A DNA stretch of 64,000 nucleotides. Origin: Hyphomicrobiales bacterium. GTDB lineage: Bacteria; Pseudomonadota; Alphaproteobacteria; Rhizobiales; Rhizobiaceae. Both the position numbers and the translations under genes were made by a program. Each line of letters begins with the position of its first letter. The stretch's first letter is position 1. Where the stretch lies: contig UCJA01000006.1 of NCBI GenBank assembly GCA_900472675.1, positions 124,001-188,000 of the forward strand. Reading direction: 5' to 3'. This document shows positions 1-8,600 of this stretch, piece after piece. Under the pieces are notes generated by a model. That model saw only the letters and a list, made by a program, of their open reading frames with translations. It was not told the DNA's origin and did no database searches.

Positions 1-1
1 G

Positions 2-1768
2 GCGCTTGCCGGTCTCGCCACGGAAGACCTTGCTGCCCTCAGCACGGACAAGATCGTTGCCCTGAAGTCCGGGCAGATCTCGGCCCTCAGCACGAGCCTC
101 CTGGCTTCGCTGTCGACAGACCAGGCCGTTGCCTTGCAGTCCACGCAGATCCAGGCACTCAGCTCCAAGCAGGTTGCGGCGCTCAGCACGGATGACATCG
201 CAGTGTTCGGCACGGACCAGATCGCGGCCCTGAAGTCGGCCCAGATCGCCGCTCTGACCACGGCACAGGCAGAAGCCCTGACCAGCGACCAGGCCCAGGC
301 ACTGTCGAGCACGCAGATCGCGGCTCTCGGTTCCGCAGCCCTGTCGAAGTTCTCGACGGAAGAAATCGGCACCTTCACCACGGATGAAGTCGCCGTGATC
401 ACCTCGGCTGCTCTCGCCGGGCTCTCGACCGACACCATCGCCTCGCTGAGCACGGACAAGATCGCTGCCCTGAAGACGGGCCAGGTTGCCGCACTCTCGA
501 CTGCCCAGATCGCAGCGCTGACGACCGACCAGGCCGTTGCCCTGCAGTCCACGCAGATCCAGGCGCTGAGCTCCAAGCAGGTTGCGGCTCTTTCGACTGC
601 CGACATCGCAGTCTTGGGAACCGACCAGATCGTGGCGCTGAAGTCGACCCAGGTTTCCGTTCTGAGCACTGCCCAGATCGACGCCATGACCTCCGACCAG
701 GCCCAGGCTCTGACCAGCACCCAGATCGCCGCGCTGGGCTCGGCTGCTCTCGACGCCTTCTCGACGGAAGATCTTGGTACCTTCTCGACCGACGAGATTG
801 CTTCCATCGCCTCCAAGGCACTGGCCGGTCTTTCCACCGGTGACCTTGCCTCGCTGAGCACGGACAAGATCGCTGCCCTGAAGACGGGCCAGGTTGCCGC
901 TCTGACCACCGCCCAGATCGGTGCGCTGACGACCGACCAGGCCGTTGCCCTGCAGTCCACGCAGATCCAGGTTCTGAGCTCCGCCCAGATCGCTGCAATC
1001 TCCACCGCGGACATCGCAGTGCTCGGAACGGATCTGGTTGCCAGCCTCAAGTCGACCCAGGTCGCTGCCCTGAGCACCGCTCAGATCGACGCCCTGACGA
1101 CAGACCAGGCGCTGGCCCTGACGAGCGGCCAGATTGCCGCCCTTAGCTCGGCTGCCATCGCTGCCCTGTCTTCGGACGACATCGCAACCTTCTCGACAGA
1201 CGAAGTTGCCGCCATCAGCTCCAAGGCTCTCGCCGGTCTCTCCACCGACGACGTCGCATCGCTGAGCACGGACAAGATCGCCGCCTTGAAGTCGACCCAG
1301 GTTTCCGCCCTGAGCACCGCTCAGATCGCAGCCCTGACGACAGACCAGGCCGTCGCTCTGCAGACCACCCAGATCCAGGCGCTCAGCTCGCTTCAGATCG
1401 CTTCGCTCTCCACCGCGGACGTTGCAGTCCTCGGCACGGACCTGATCGCAGCCCTGAAGTCCACGCAGGTCGCCTCGCTCACCACGGCGCAGATCGATGC
1501 CCTGACAACCGACCAGGCTTCGGCTCTCACGAGCACGCAGATTGCGGCACTCGGCTCCGCCGCCCTGGCGACCCTGTCGACCGATGACATCGCGACCTTC
1601 TCCACGGACGAGATCGCGGCCATCAGCAGCAAGGCCATCGCCGGCCTGACCACTGCCGATATCGCCATCCTCGACGACGCCCACCTCGACGCCCTGACAT
1701 CCACCCAGATCCAGGCGCTGAACACAGACCAGGTGGCCGCCGTCATCGCAGCCTACGCTTCGGTCTAA
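2..1768 (+). CDS. Giant octapeptide-repeat protein, C-terminal part (5' end outside window)
   Basis: The reading frame is open from the left edge, so the true start is upstream; 588 residues are visible. Everything seen is an uninterrupted octapeptide array of the type A-L-[ST]-[ST]-x-Q-[IV]-A. From position 131 it forms exactly four copies of a 17-octad (136-residue) superrepeat plus a final Val. One octad in each superrepeat carries Phe (TFSTDEIA type) and is followed by a [AS]-I-x-S-x-A-L-A-G-L motif. The composition is rich in Ala, Ser, Thr, Leu, Ile and Gln, with no Cys or Trp. The C terminus (QVAAVIAAYASV) resembles that of the 2278-residue paralogue at 5636-12472. The TTG at 134 that opens a complete ORF is only the Leu of a repeat. 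A strong terminator follows, and a GT41 glycosyltransferase is next. No enzymatic domain is seen and the function is unknown. A structural, adhesin-like or flagellum-associated role is inference. Confidence 0.85.
   Translation, partial: ALAGLATEDLAALSTDKIVALKSGQISALSTSLLASLSTDQAVALQSTQIQALSSKQVAALSTDDIAVFGTDQIAALKSAQIAALTTAQAEALTSDQAQALSSTQIAALGSAALSKFSTEEIGTFTTDEVAVITSAALAGLSTDTIASLSTDKIAALKTGQVAALSTAQIAALTTDQAVALQSTQIQALSSKQVAALSTADIAVLGTDQIVALKSTQVSVLSTAQIDAMTSDQAQALTSTQIAALGSAALDAFSTEDLGTFSTDEIASIASKALAGLSTGDLASLSTDKIAALKTGQVAALTTAQIGALTTDQAVALQSTQIQVLSSAQIAAISTADIAVLGTDLVASLKSTQVAALSTAQIDALTTDQALALTSGQIAALSSAAIAALSSDDIATFSTDEVAAISSKALAGLSTDDVASLSTDKIAALKSTQVSALSTAQIAALTTDQAVALQTTQIQALSSLQIASLSTADVAVLGTDLIAALKSTQVASLTTAQIDALTTDQASALTSTQIAALGSAALATLSTDDIATFSTDEIAAISSKAIAGLTTADIAILDDAHLDALTSTQIQALNTDQVAAVIAAYASV
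131..1762 (+). repeat. Four tandem 408-bp superrepeats (17 octads each)
   Basis: Units lie at 131-538, 539-946, 947-1354 and 1355-1762. The string cagtccacgcagatccag starts at 137, 545 and 953, and a diverged form starts at 1361, all exactly 408 bp apart. Each unit encodes 17 octapeptides. The first three copies share long identical stretches, which suggests recent duplication or gene conversion. The array continues beyond the left edge. Confidence 0.95.
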
Positions 1769-1784
1769 GACGACCCTTCGCATC

Positions 1785-1818
1785 AAAGGGCGGCGCGTTT
1801 TCCAACGCGCCGCCCTTT
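1785..1818 (+). terminator. Strong hairpin terminator after the first repeat protein gene
   Basis: A perfect 15-bp stem, 1785-1799 with 1804-1818, closes a TTCC loop 17 bases after the stop codon. The descending arm ends in TTT and is followed by cctatttc. It should separate the repeat gene from the glycosyltransferase genes. Confidence 0.8.
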
Positions 1819-1940
1819 CCTATTTCAGGGCTTCCAAGGAGCCTTGATCTCAACAAGCCCGACGCAAGCTAACATCGGTAATCCTTTACTGACGTCTTAG
1901 AGAGCCGACATCCACCCGGCCGCCTTGCAACGGGAATTCC

Positions 1941-3989
1941 ATGAACGCCAACATCGCACCTGCTTCGGCCCAAGCATCGCCCCTCGCCAGCATTCTGGAC
2001 AAGGCGAAGAACCAGCAGCTATCGCTCAGCGATCTCTTCCAGGTGGCGGAGGCGCTCACATCGAGCGGGCAGCAGCCGCAGGCCGCCGAAGCCTACAAGG
2101 TGTGGACCGCGTTCAACGACACCAATCCCCTGCTGCATCTGGCCTACTTCAACTATTCCGTGACGCTGCGACAGATGGGCGACCTGCCGGGCGCCATCCA
2201 GGCGCTGCGGGCAGCCAGCAAGCTCGATCCAGAGTTTGGCCCGGCCTACATCAACCTGGGACGCACGCTCGAAGACTGCGGCCTGATCAACCAGGCGGTT
2301 CAGCAGTGGCGGGCCTTTACCGACCTGACTGCCGCGGTGACCCCCGACCGGATCAACAACCGGCTGATGAGCCTGCAGCATACCGGCCGGGTGCTGGAGG
2401 CTGCCGGCCGCCTCGAGGAGGCCGAGACCGCGCTGTGGCAGGCGATCGAACTGCAGCCGACCAAACCGGAGGCTGGCCAGCACTGGAGCGCGCTTCGCCA
2501 GCGCCAGTGCAAATGGCCGGTGCTGACCGCATCACTGCATGTCACGGCCCGGCAGCTGCTGGATGCCATGTCGCCGCTCACCCTGTCGTGCTTTGCCGAC
2601 GATCCGATCTTCCAGCTGGCCAAGGCCTATCGCTACAGCAAGTCGCTGGTCGGCGCCCGCCTTGACCTCAGCGCCTTCCCGCGCAAGGCACCGAAGAAAA
2701 AGACCGGGACCGGCCAGCGTCTGCGCGTCGGCTACCTGTCCTCGGACCTGCGCGACCACGCGGTCGGGTTTGCGCTGCGCGAAGTGCTGGAACTGCACGA
2801 CAAGGGCAGCGTCGAGATCTACGGCTATTACTGCGGCGAACCCCGCACCAATGACGCCACCCAGGACCGGATCCGGGCGGCAATCGACGGCTGGCGCGAC
2901 ATCCGCACCATGGGCGATACGGAGGCGGCGCAGCTGATCCGCTCCGACGAGATCGACATTCTGATCGACGTCAACGGCTATACCAAGCACGCCCGCACCA
3001 AGATCTTCGCCTACCGGCCGGCGCCGGTGATCGTGAACTTCTGCGGCTATCCGGGCACGACCGGCAGCCCGTTCCACCAGTACATGATCGCCGACGACTA
3101 CATCGTGCCGCCGGAAAACGAGGTCTACTACACGGAAAAGGTCTTCCGCATCGCCTGCAACCAGCCGCTGGACCGCAAGCGGGTGATTGCCGCCACGCCG
3201 AGCCGCGCCCAGGCGGGCCTGCCGGACGGTGCCTTCGTCTATGCCTGCTTCAACGGCATGCAGAAGATCACCGCCAACTGCTTCAGCCGCTGGATGGAGA
3301 TCCTCAAGGCAACGCCGAACAGCGTGCTCTGGCTGCTGGCCGGAGACGAAGACGCCAACGTGCGCCTGCATCAGCTGGCCGAACAGCAGGGCGTTTCGCC
3401 GGACCGGGTGATCTTCGCGGCCAAGGCCCCCAATGCCAACCATCTGGCGCGCATTACGGTTGCCGATCTCTTCCTCGACACCTTCCCCTACGGCGCCCAT
3501 TCGACGGCGGCCGATGCCATCACCATGGGCCTGCCGATCCTGACCCTGCCCGGCAACGGATTTGCCTCGCGCTTCTGCGGCAGCATCGTTTCGGCCGCCG
3601 GCATTCCGGAGATGGCCTGCGCCAGCCCGGACGAGTATGTGACGCGGGCGATCGGCTATGCGCGGGATTCGCAGAGCCTTCTAGCCATCCGCCAGTCGCT
3701 GCAGGAACAGCGCGAGACCAGCGTTCTGCGCGACATGCCGGGCCTTGCGCGCCGGCTGGAAGAGATCTTCTGGGAGATGCAGGGCGAGGCCGAGCGCGGC
3801 GAGACCCCTGTTCCGGACCTGCGCAACCTCGACCTCTACTACGAGATCGGCGCGGAGCTGGTGCTGGAAAACATCGAGCATGAAGACGGCCCTGCTTACC
3901 GCAAACGCTACCTGAAGAAGCTGGCGCAGGCGCATGACTATGCCCCCATCCCCTTCGACACCCGGCTTTGGCGCGACGCGAAGGGCTGA
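1941..3989 (+). CDS. TPR-containing GT41 (OGT/SPINDLY-like) glycosyltransferase
   Basis: A 682-residue cytosolic protein. Residues about 25-190 are TPR-like helical repeats (for example GPAYINLGRTLEDCGLINQA). Residues about 258-640 match the GT41 catalytic region of O-GlcNAc transferases: RVGYLSSDLRDHAVGF with His273, DILIDVNGYTKHAR, RPAPVIVNFCGYPGTTGSP, then CFNGMQKI with Lys442, and FPYGAHSTAADAI with His520. These His/Lys positions correspond to residues that bind UDP-sugar or catalyse transfer in OGT. Family members transfer GlcNAc or other sugars to Ser/Thr (or Asn in HMW1C-like enzymes). There is no signal peptide, so it would act in the cytoplasm before export. It lies between two giant Ser/Thr-rich repeat proteins, which are the obvious candidate acceptors (inference). 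Flagellin or another acceptor is also possible. Confidence 0.88.
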   Translation: MNANIAPASAQASPLASILDKAKNQQLSLSDLFQVAEALTSSGQQPQAAEAYKVWTAFNDTNPLLHLAYFNYSVTLRQMGDLPGAIQALRAASKLDPEFGPAYINLGRTLEDCGLINQAVQQWRAFTDLTAAVTPDRINNRLMSLQHTGRVLEAAGRLEEAETALWQAIELQPTKPEAGQHWSALRQRQCKWPVLTASLHVTARQLLDAMSPLTLSCFADDPIFQLAKAYRYSKSLVGARLDLSAFPRKAPKKKTGTGQRLRVGYLSSDLRDHAVGFALREVLELHDKGSVEIYGYYCGEPRTNDATQDRIRAAIDGWRDIRTMGDTEAAQLIRSDEIDILIDVNGYTKHARTKIFAYRPAPVIVNFCGYPGTTGSPFHQYMIADDYIVPPENEVYYTEKVFRIACNQPLDRKRVIAATPSRAQAGLPDGAFVYACFNGMQKITANCFSRWMEILKATPNSVLWLLAGDEDANVRLHQLAEQQGVSPDRVIFAAKAPNANHLARITVADLFLDTFPYGAHSTAADAITMGLPILTLPGNGFASRFCGSIVSAAGIPEMACASPDEYVTRAIGYARDSQSLLAIRQSLQEQRETSVLRDMPGLARRLEEIFWEMQGEAERGETPVPDLRNLDLYYEIGAELVLENIEHEDGPAYRKRYLKKLAQAHDYAPIPFDTRLWRDAKG

Positions 3990-4087
3990 TCGGCCGGCAA
4001 CGGCAGGACTGGCATGACATTCCCGACAGGCCTGCGGCATCCCCGCGGGCACCACAGACCTGACTACTTTTCCGGAAGGTGAACGCC

Positions 4088-5341
4088 TTGAAACCCGTTG
4101 TCCTCGTTACATTTGCCGGTCGGCAAGAGAGAATGGAAATCCTCACGCGATATGTCCGCAGGGCGATGCAGGACGGGATTATCGACGAGTGGCACATCTG
4201 GGATTTCACGCGCTCGCCGGAAGATCATGCCTGGGTGACGCGCGAGTTCGGCCCGGTCCGGCAGATGGGCCACAAGGTGCCCTACCAGATGAAGGGCGAG
4301 GTTTCGCGGCGGTCTTCGTTCCGCACCAGCGTGCGCATCGAACACGACTTTCACATCGCGCTCGTGCCCAACGACGGAAGCGACACCTGTTACGAGATCG
4401 CGATCGGCGGCTGGAAGAACACTTATTCGGCCCTGCGCAAAATCTCGCGGGCCGACCTGTCGCGGTTCGACCGCAGCGAAGACAGCATGATGTGGAACCG
4501 GCCGACGCCGGGCGTGCTGTCGGCGGGCGGCCCCAACCAGGTCGTGCTCAGCATGGACGCGCAGGGCATACCGACACTGTTCGTCAACGACGTGCTTGTC
4601 GGCCGGTGGCCCGAGATCAACCTTGGCAGCGGCGCCTCCGTGATGGTGCGCGGCGGCTGGGGTGCCGACCTCGAGCTTTGCGACGTTTCGGCACCGGTGC
4701 GCCGCTACATCGGCAATCCGATGGAGCCGATGCCCTTCTGGCAGGCGTATTACTACTACTCGCGGCGGGTCGCCGAATTCTCCGACACTCTGTTTCTGAA
4801 ATGCGATGACGACATCGTCTACCTGGACATCGACACGCTCGGCGACTTCATCGAGTTCCGGCGCGCCAACCCGAAATACTTCATCGTCTCCGCCAATGTC
4901 GTCAACAACGGCGTCTGCGCCTACTGGCAGCAGGTGGCGGGTCTACTGCCGCCGACGCTTGGCGATTTCGAGCGGCCACCCGGCGGCTTTGGCGGCACCC
5001 TGTGGCAAAGCCCGCAGAGGGCGGCACAGCTGCACGATTTCTTCCTGGCCAAGGCGGACAAGGACATGCCGCTGACGCATGCGGTGATCGACTGGACGGA
5101 ACGCCAGTCCATCAACTTCATTGCCTGGCTCGGCAAGGATCTGCTGCATATGTCCGGCCTCACGCGGGACGACGAACATGCCCTGTCGGTGGAGATACCC
5201 ACCTTCCTCGACCGTCCGACGGCGATCTACTCGGATTTCGTCGTCAGCCACCTGAGCTTTGGCCCGCAGGAACGGGGGCTGGACGTGGCGCCGCTGATTG
5301 CGGGCTATGAAGCCCTGATGCGCACCAAGATCCCGGCTTGA
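4088..5341 (+). CDS. GT-A-like glycosyltransferase with inserted FAMeT-like domain
   Basis: About 417 residues. The N terminus (PVVLVTFAGRQERMEIL) looks like the first strand of a GT-A nucleotide-sugar fold. The motif LKCDDDIVYLDID supplies the metal-binding Asp cluster at residues 240-242. Between them, about residues 75-205, is a beta-rich insert with IALVPNDG, YEIAIGGWKNTYSALRK and a VNDVLVGRWPEI segment. It resembles the farnesoic acid O-methyltransferase-type (Methyltransf_FA/DM3) fold, a probable ligand-binding module in spite of the name. The TTG start at 4088 is preferred because GGAAGG at 4074-4079 lies 8 bases upstream and overlaps the alternative GTG at 4079. The gene follows the GT41 gene by about 100 bases on the same strand, so the two are probably co-transcribed. 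Donor and acceptor are unknown. Confidence 0.7.
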   Translation: MKPVVLVTFAGRQERMEILTRYVRRAMQDGIIDEWHIWDFTRSPEDHAWVTREFGPVRQMGHKVPYQMKGEVSRRSSFRTSVRIEHDFHIALVPNDGSDTCYEIAIGGWKNTYSALRKISRADLSRFDRSEDSMMWNRPTPGVLSAGGPNQVVLSMDAQGIPTLFVNDVLVGRWPEINLGSGASVMVRGGWGADLELCDVSAPVRRYIGNPMEPMPFWQAYYYYSRRVAEFSDTLFLKCDDDIVYLDIDTLGDFIEFRRANPKYFIVSANVVNNGVCAYWQQVAGLLPPTLGDFERPPGGFGGTLWQSPQRAAQLHDFFLAKADKDMPLTHAVIDWTERQSINFIAWLGKDLLHMSGLTRDDEHALSVEIPTFLDRPTAIYSDFVVSHLSFGPQERGLDVAPLIAGYEALMRTKIPA

Positions 5342-5351
5342 TCCGACTCTG

Positions 5352-5378
5352 GGCATGGAAGGTTGCGCCTTCCATGCC
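5352..5378 (+). terminator. Hairpin terminator after the GT-A-like gene
   Basis: An 11-bp perfect stem (5352-5362 with 5368-5378) and a TTGCG loop lie 10 bases past the stop codon, followed by a pyrimidine-rich stretch (tccctcttcctc). It probably ends the glycosyltransferase transcript and leaves the second repeat gene with its own promoter in 5379-5620. Confidence 0.65.
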
Positions 5379-5635
5379 TCCCTCTTCCTCTACCCCTGCC
5401 CCTTTCCCTGCGCCCCGCCTCCCGGCGAACGCTGCAATGTTCCAAGGCCAGCCTGGGGCAAGCCATTCGCCTGTATGGGTCATAGCGTGAAGATGGCTGG
5501 GCGCTGCGATTCTTGGCGGGCGACCTCCATCGGACCGGATGAACGGTGCAGGCAGACGCCGCATCGACAAGCGTTTGGCGGCACACATTCAATTCGTCTT
5601 TTCCGACGAACGCACGACAGCAAGGATCCCAGGCT

Positions 5636-8600
5636 ATGACGACGTCCATATCCTCCCTCAGCGTCACTCAGGTCAGATCGCTCTCCACCGCATCCGTTGC
5701 CGCCTGGAGTTCCGAGGATGTGGCATCGCTGTCGACCAAGCAAATCGCGGCACTCTCCTCCAGCCAAGTGGCGGCGCTCGACGCCGAAGACGTCGATGTG
5801 CTGTCGACCTCACAGCTCAACGCCATTTCCCAGAGCGCCATCATCGGGCTGACGCTGGACCAGCTCGCCGTGCTGAGTGCCTATGATCTCGAACACCTGG
5901 ACACCAAGCAGGTCGCGGCCCTGTCGGCGACGCAAATCCGCGCGCTTACCGCCGACCAGACGGAGGCCCTCACCTCGTCCCAGGTGGCTGCTCTCAGCGC
6001 CGTTCAGCTTGCCGCGCTGGATCCGGAGGATCTGGCAACCTTTTCCACGCAGGACATCGCCGCGATTACTAACCGGGCGATCTCAGGCCTCAGCAGCGAC
6101 CATCTGGCTGCGCTTTCGCCCGACCAGGTGGCAGCCTTCAGCACGAGCGCACTCGGCAACCTGTCGAGCAGCCAGATCGCTGCGCTGTCGAACGAGCAGG
6201 CGACGGCCCTGACTACCGGGCAGCTGGGCGTGCTGAGCGCCGTGCAGGCTCGAGCGATCCGCACCGAAGACCTCGCCGCACTGTCGCCCACGCAGATTGC
6301 GAGCCTCAGCACCAAGGCCATCTCCGGCCTGACGACCGACCAGCTGGCGGCGCTCACCACCGACCAGGTCGAGGCCTTTACCAGCGTGCAGGTCTCGTCG
6401 CTCACCTCCAGCCAGCTCGCGGTGCTTTCCGCCGAGGACCTGGAAAGCTTTTCCACCGCCGATATCGCCGCCATCGGCAGCAGAGCCATCGCCGGCCTGC
6501 AGCCGGACGTGCTGGCGGCCCTGTCTGCGACCCAGGTTCGGGCTTTCGGCACGGGCGCGATCGCCAACCTTTCGACCACGCAGGCGGCGGCCCTTTCGGC
6601 CGAGCAGATGGCGAACCTCAGCACGGCCCAGATCGGCGCGCTCAAGGCCAGCCAGATCAAGGTGATGAGCGACGAGGACATCGCCGGCCTCTCGACCGCC
6701 CAGATCGCAGCGCTCAGCACAAGCGCCATTTCAGGGCTGACGGACAGCCAGATCAGTTCGCTTTCCCCTGACCAAGTGGAGGCTTTCACCTCGGCACAGG
6801 TCAAGGTGCTGAGCTCGACGCAGATGGCGGCGCTGAGCCCCGAAGCTCTCGCGACCTTCTCCACAGCCGATATCGCGGCTATCACCAACAAGGGGATCCT
6901 CGGGATCAGCGCCGATACGATAGGCGGCCTTTCTTCGGCCCAGATCGCCGCCCTCAGCACAAGCGCCATCGCCAGCATGACGACGACGCAGTTTGCGGCC
7001 TTTACGGTCAGCCAGGCGGAAGCGCTGACGAGTGCGCAGATCAAGGTGCTGACGTCCAAGCAGATTTCCGTGCTCGGCGCGGATGCGATCGCATCGTTCA
7101 CCACTGCAGATATCGCCGCCATCAGCAGCAAGGCGATCGGCGGGCTTAGCGAAGAGGCGATCAGCGGGCTTACCACGGCGCAGGTGGCAGCCCTTGGAAC
7201 AGCAGCCATTGCCAAGCTGGACACCGACCAGATCGCCGCGCTTTCCGCCGACCAGGCCGAGGCCCTGTCGGTGAGCCAGGTGACCGCGCTTAGCTCGCGC
7301 CAGCTGGGCGCGCTGTCCGCGGAGGCGATCGCCACATTTTCCACGGCCGAGATCGCCACGCTGACCAACAAGGGGATCGCCGGCCTGAGCGCCGACACGA
7401 TCGCCGCCTTCACGACCGCGCAGATTGCTGCGCTGAGCACCAGCGCTATCGTCAACCTCAGCACCGACCAGATCGGCGCACTGTCCAAGGATCAGGTTGC
7501 GATCCTTTCGACCAGCCAGCTGAAGTCGCTGAGTGCAAAGCAGATGGCTGCCTTCAGCGTGGACAATATCGCAGCGCTGTCCACCACGCAGGTTGCCGCC
7601 CTGACGACGACGGCGGTCCGCGCCCTGACCACGGATCAGGTGGATGCATTGTCCACCCGCCAGGTCGAGGCGCTGGGATCCTCGCAGATTGCCGTGCTCA
7701 CCTCTGCCCAGCTTGCGGCCCTCAGTCTGGACGACATCGCCACCTTCTCGTCAACTGATCTTGCCGCCATCTCGTCCACTGCCATTTCGGGCCTGTCGGA
7801 AACCATCATCTCGTCGCTATCCACCGGGCAGATTGCTTCGCTCAGCTCCGGCGCCATTTCCGGCCTGACGGCGGACCAGGTGGAAGCCCTGAAATCGACG
7901 CAGATCGCGGTGTTCAGCACCCAGCAGATCGCGGCCCTGAAGCCGACCCAGATTGCCGCGCTCAGCGCTGCCGACGTTGCCGCACTCTCGACCACGCAGA
8001 TCGCCGCCGTCGGCCCCTCGACGGTTGCCGCCATGACGTCCGAGCAGCTCGAAGGGTTGACGACGAACCAGATCGCGGCGCTCGGCACCAAGCAGATCGC
8101 CGCGCTCAAGTCGAGCCAGATCCCGTCTCTTGGCACCGGCGACATCGCCGCATTCTCGACCCTGCAGATCGCCGCCCTTAGCGCCTCGGCCGTCGGCGGC
8201 CTCACCACCCGGCAGGTCGCCGTGCTCGGCACCGGCCAGGTCGAGGCCCTCACCAGTGTGCAGGTCGGCGCGCTCGGCTCGGCGCAACTGGCAGCGCTCG
8301 GCACCGACGACCTGGCGACCTTCTCCGCCAAGGACCTTGCGGCCATCGGTTCCACCGCGATCGCGGGCCTTTCCACGGATGTGATCGCCTCGCTCGGGAC
8401 GGCAAGCATCGCGCTGCTCAGCTCCACGGGGATCGGCGGGCTGTCGACACGGCAGATGAGCGCCCTCAGCACCGACCAGGTCGCCGCATTGTCGACCAAG
8501 CAGCTGGGCGCGCTCAATTCCGCGCAGGTTGCGTCGCTGACCACCGCCGACATTACAGCCCTGTCCACCAGCCAGATCGCCTCGCTCGGCACGGCCGGCG

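Noticed and set aside
134..140. TTG at 134 as the start of the first repeat protein
   Set aside because: It is the Leu codon of a repeat octad with no Shine-Dalgarno, and the same frame is open to the left edge.
131..1762. Possible CRISPR-like array
   Set aside because: Repeats are translated, contiguous and 408 bp long with no unique spacers.
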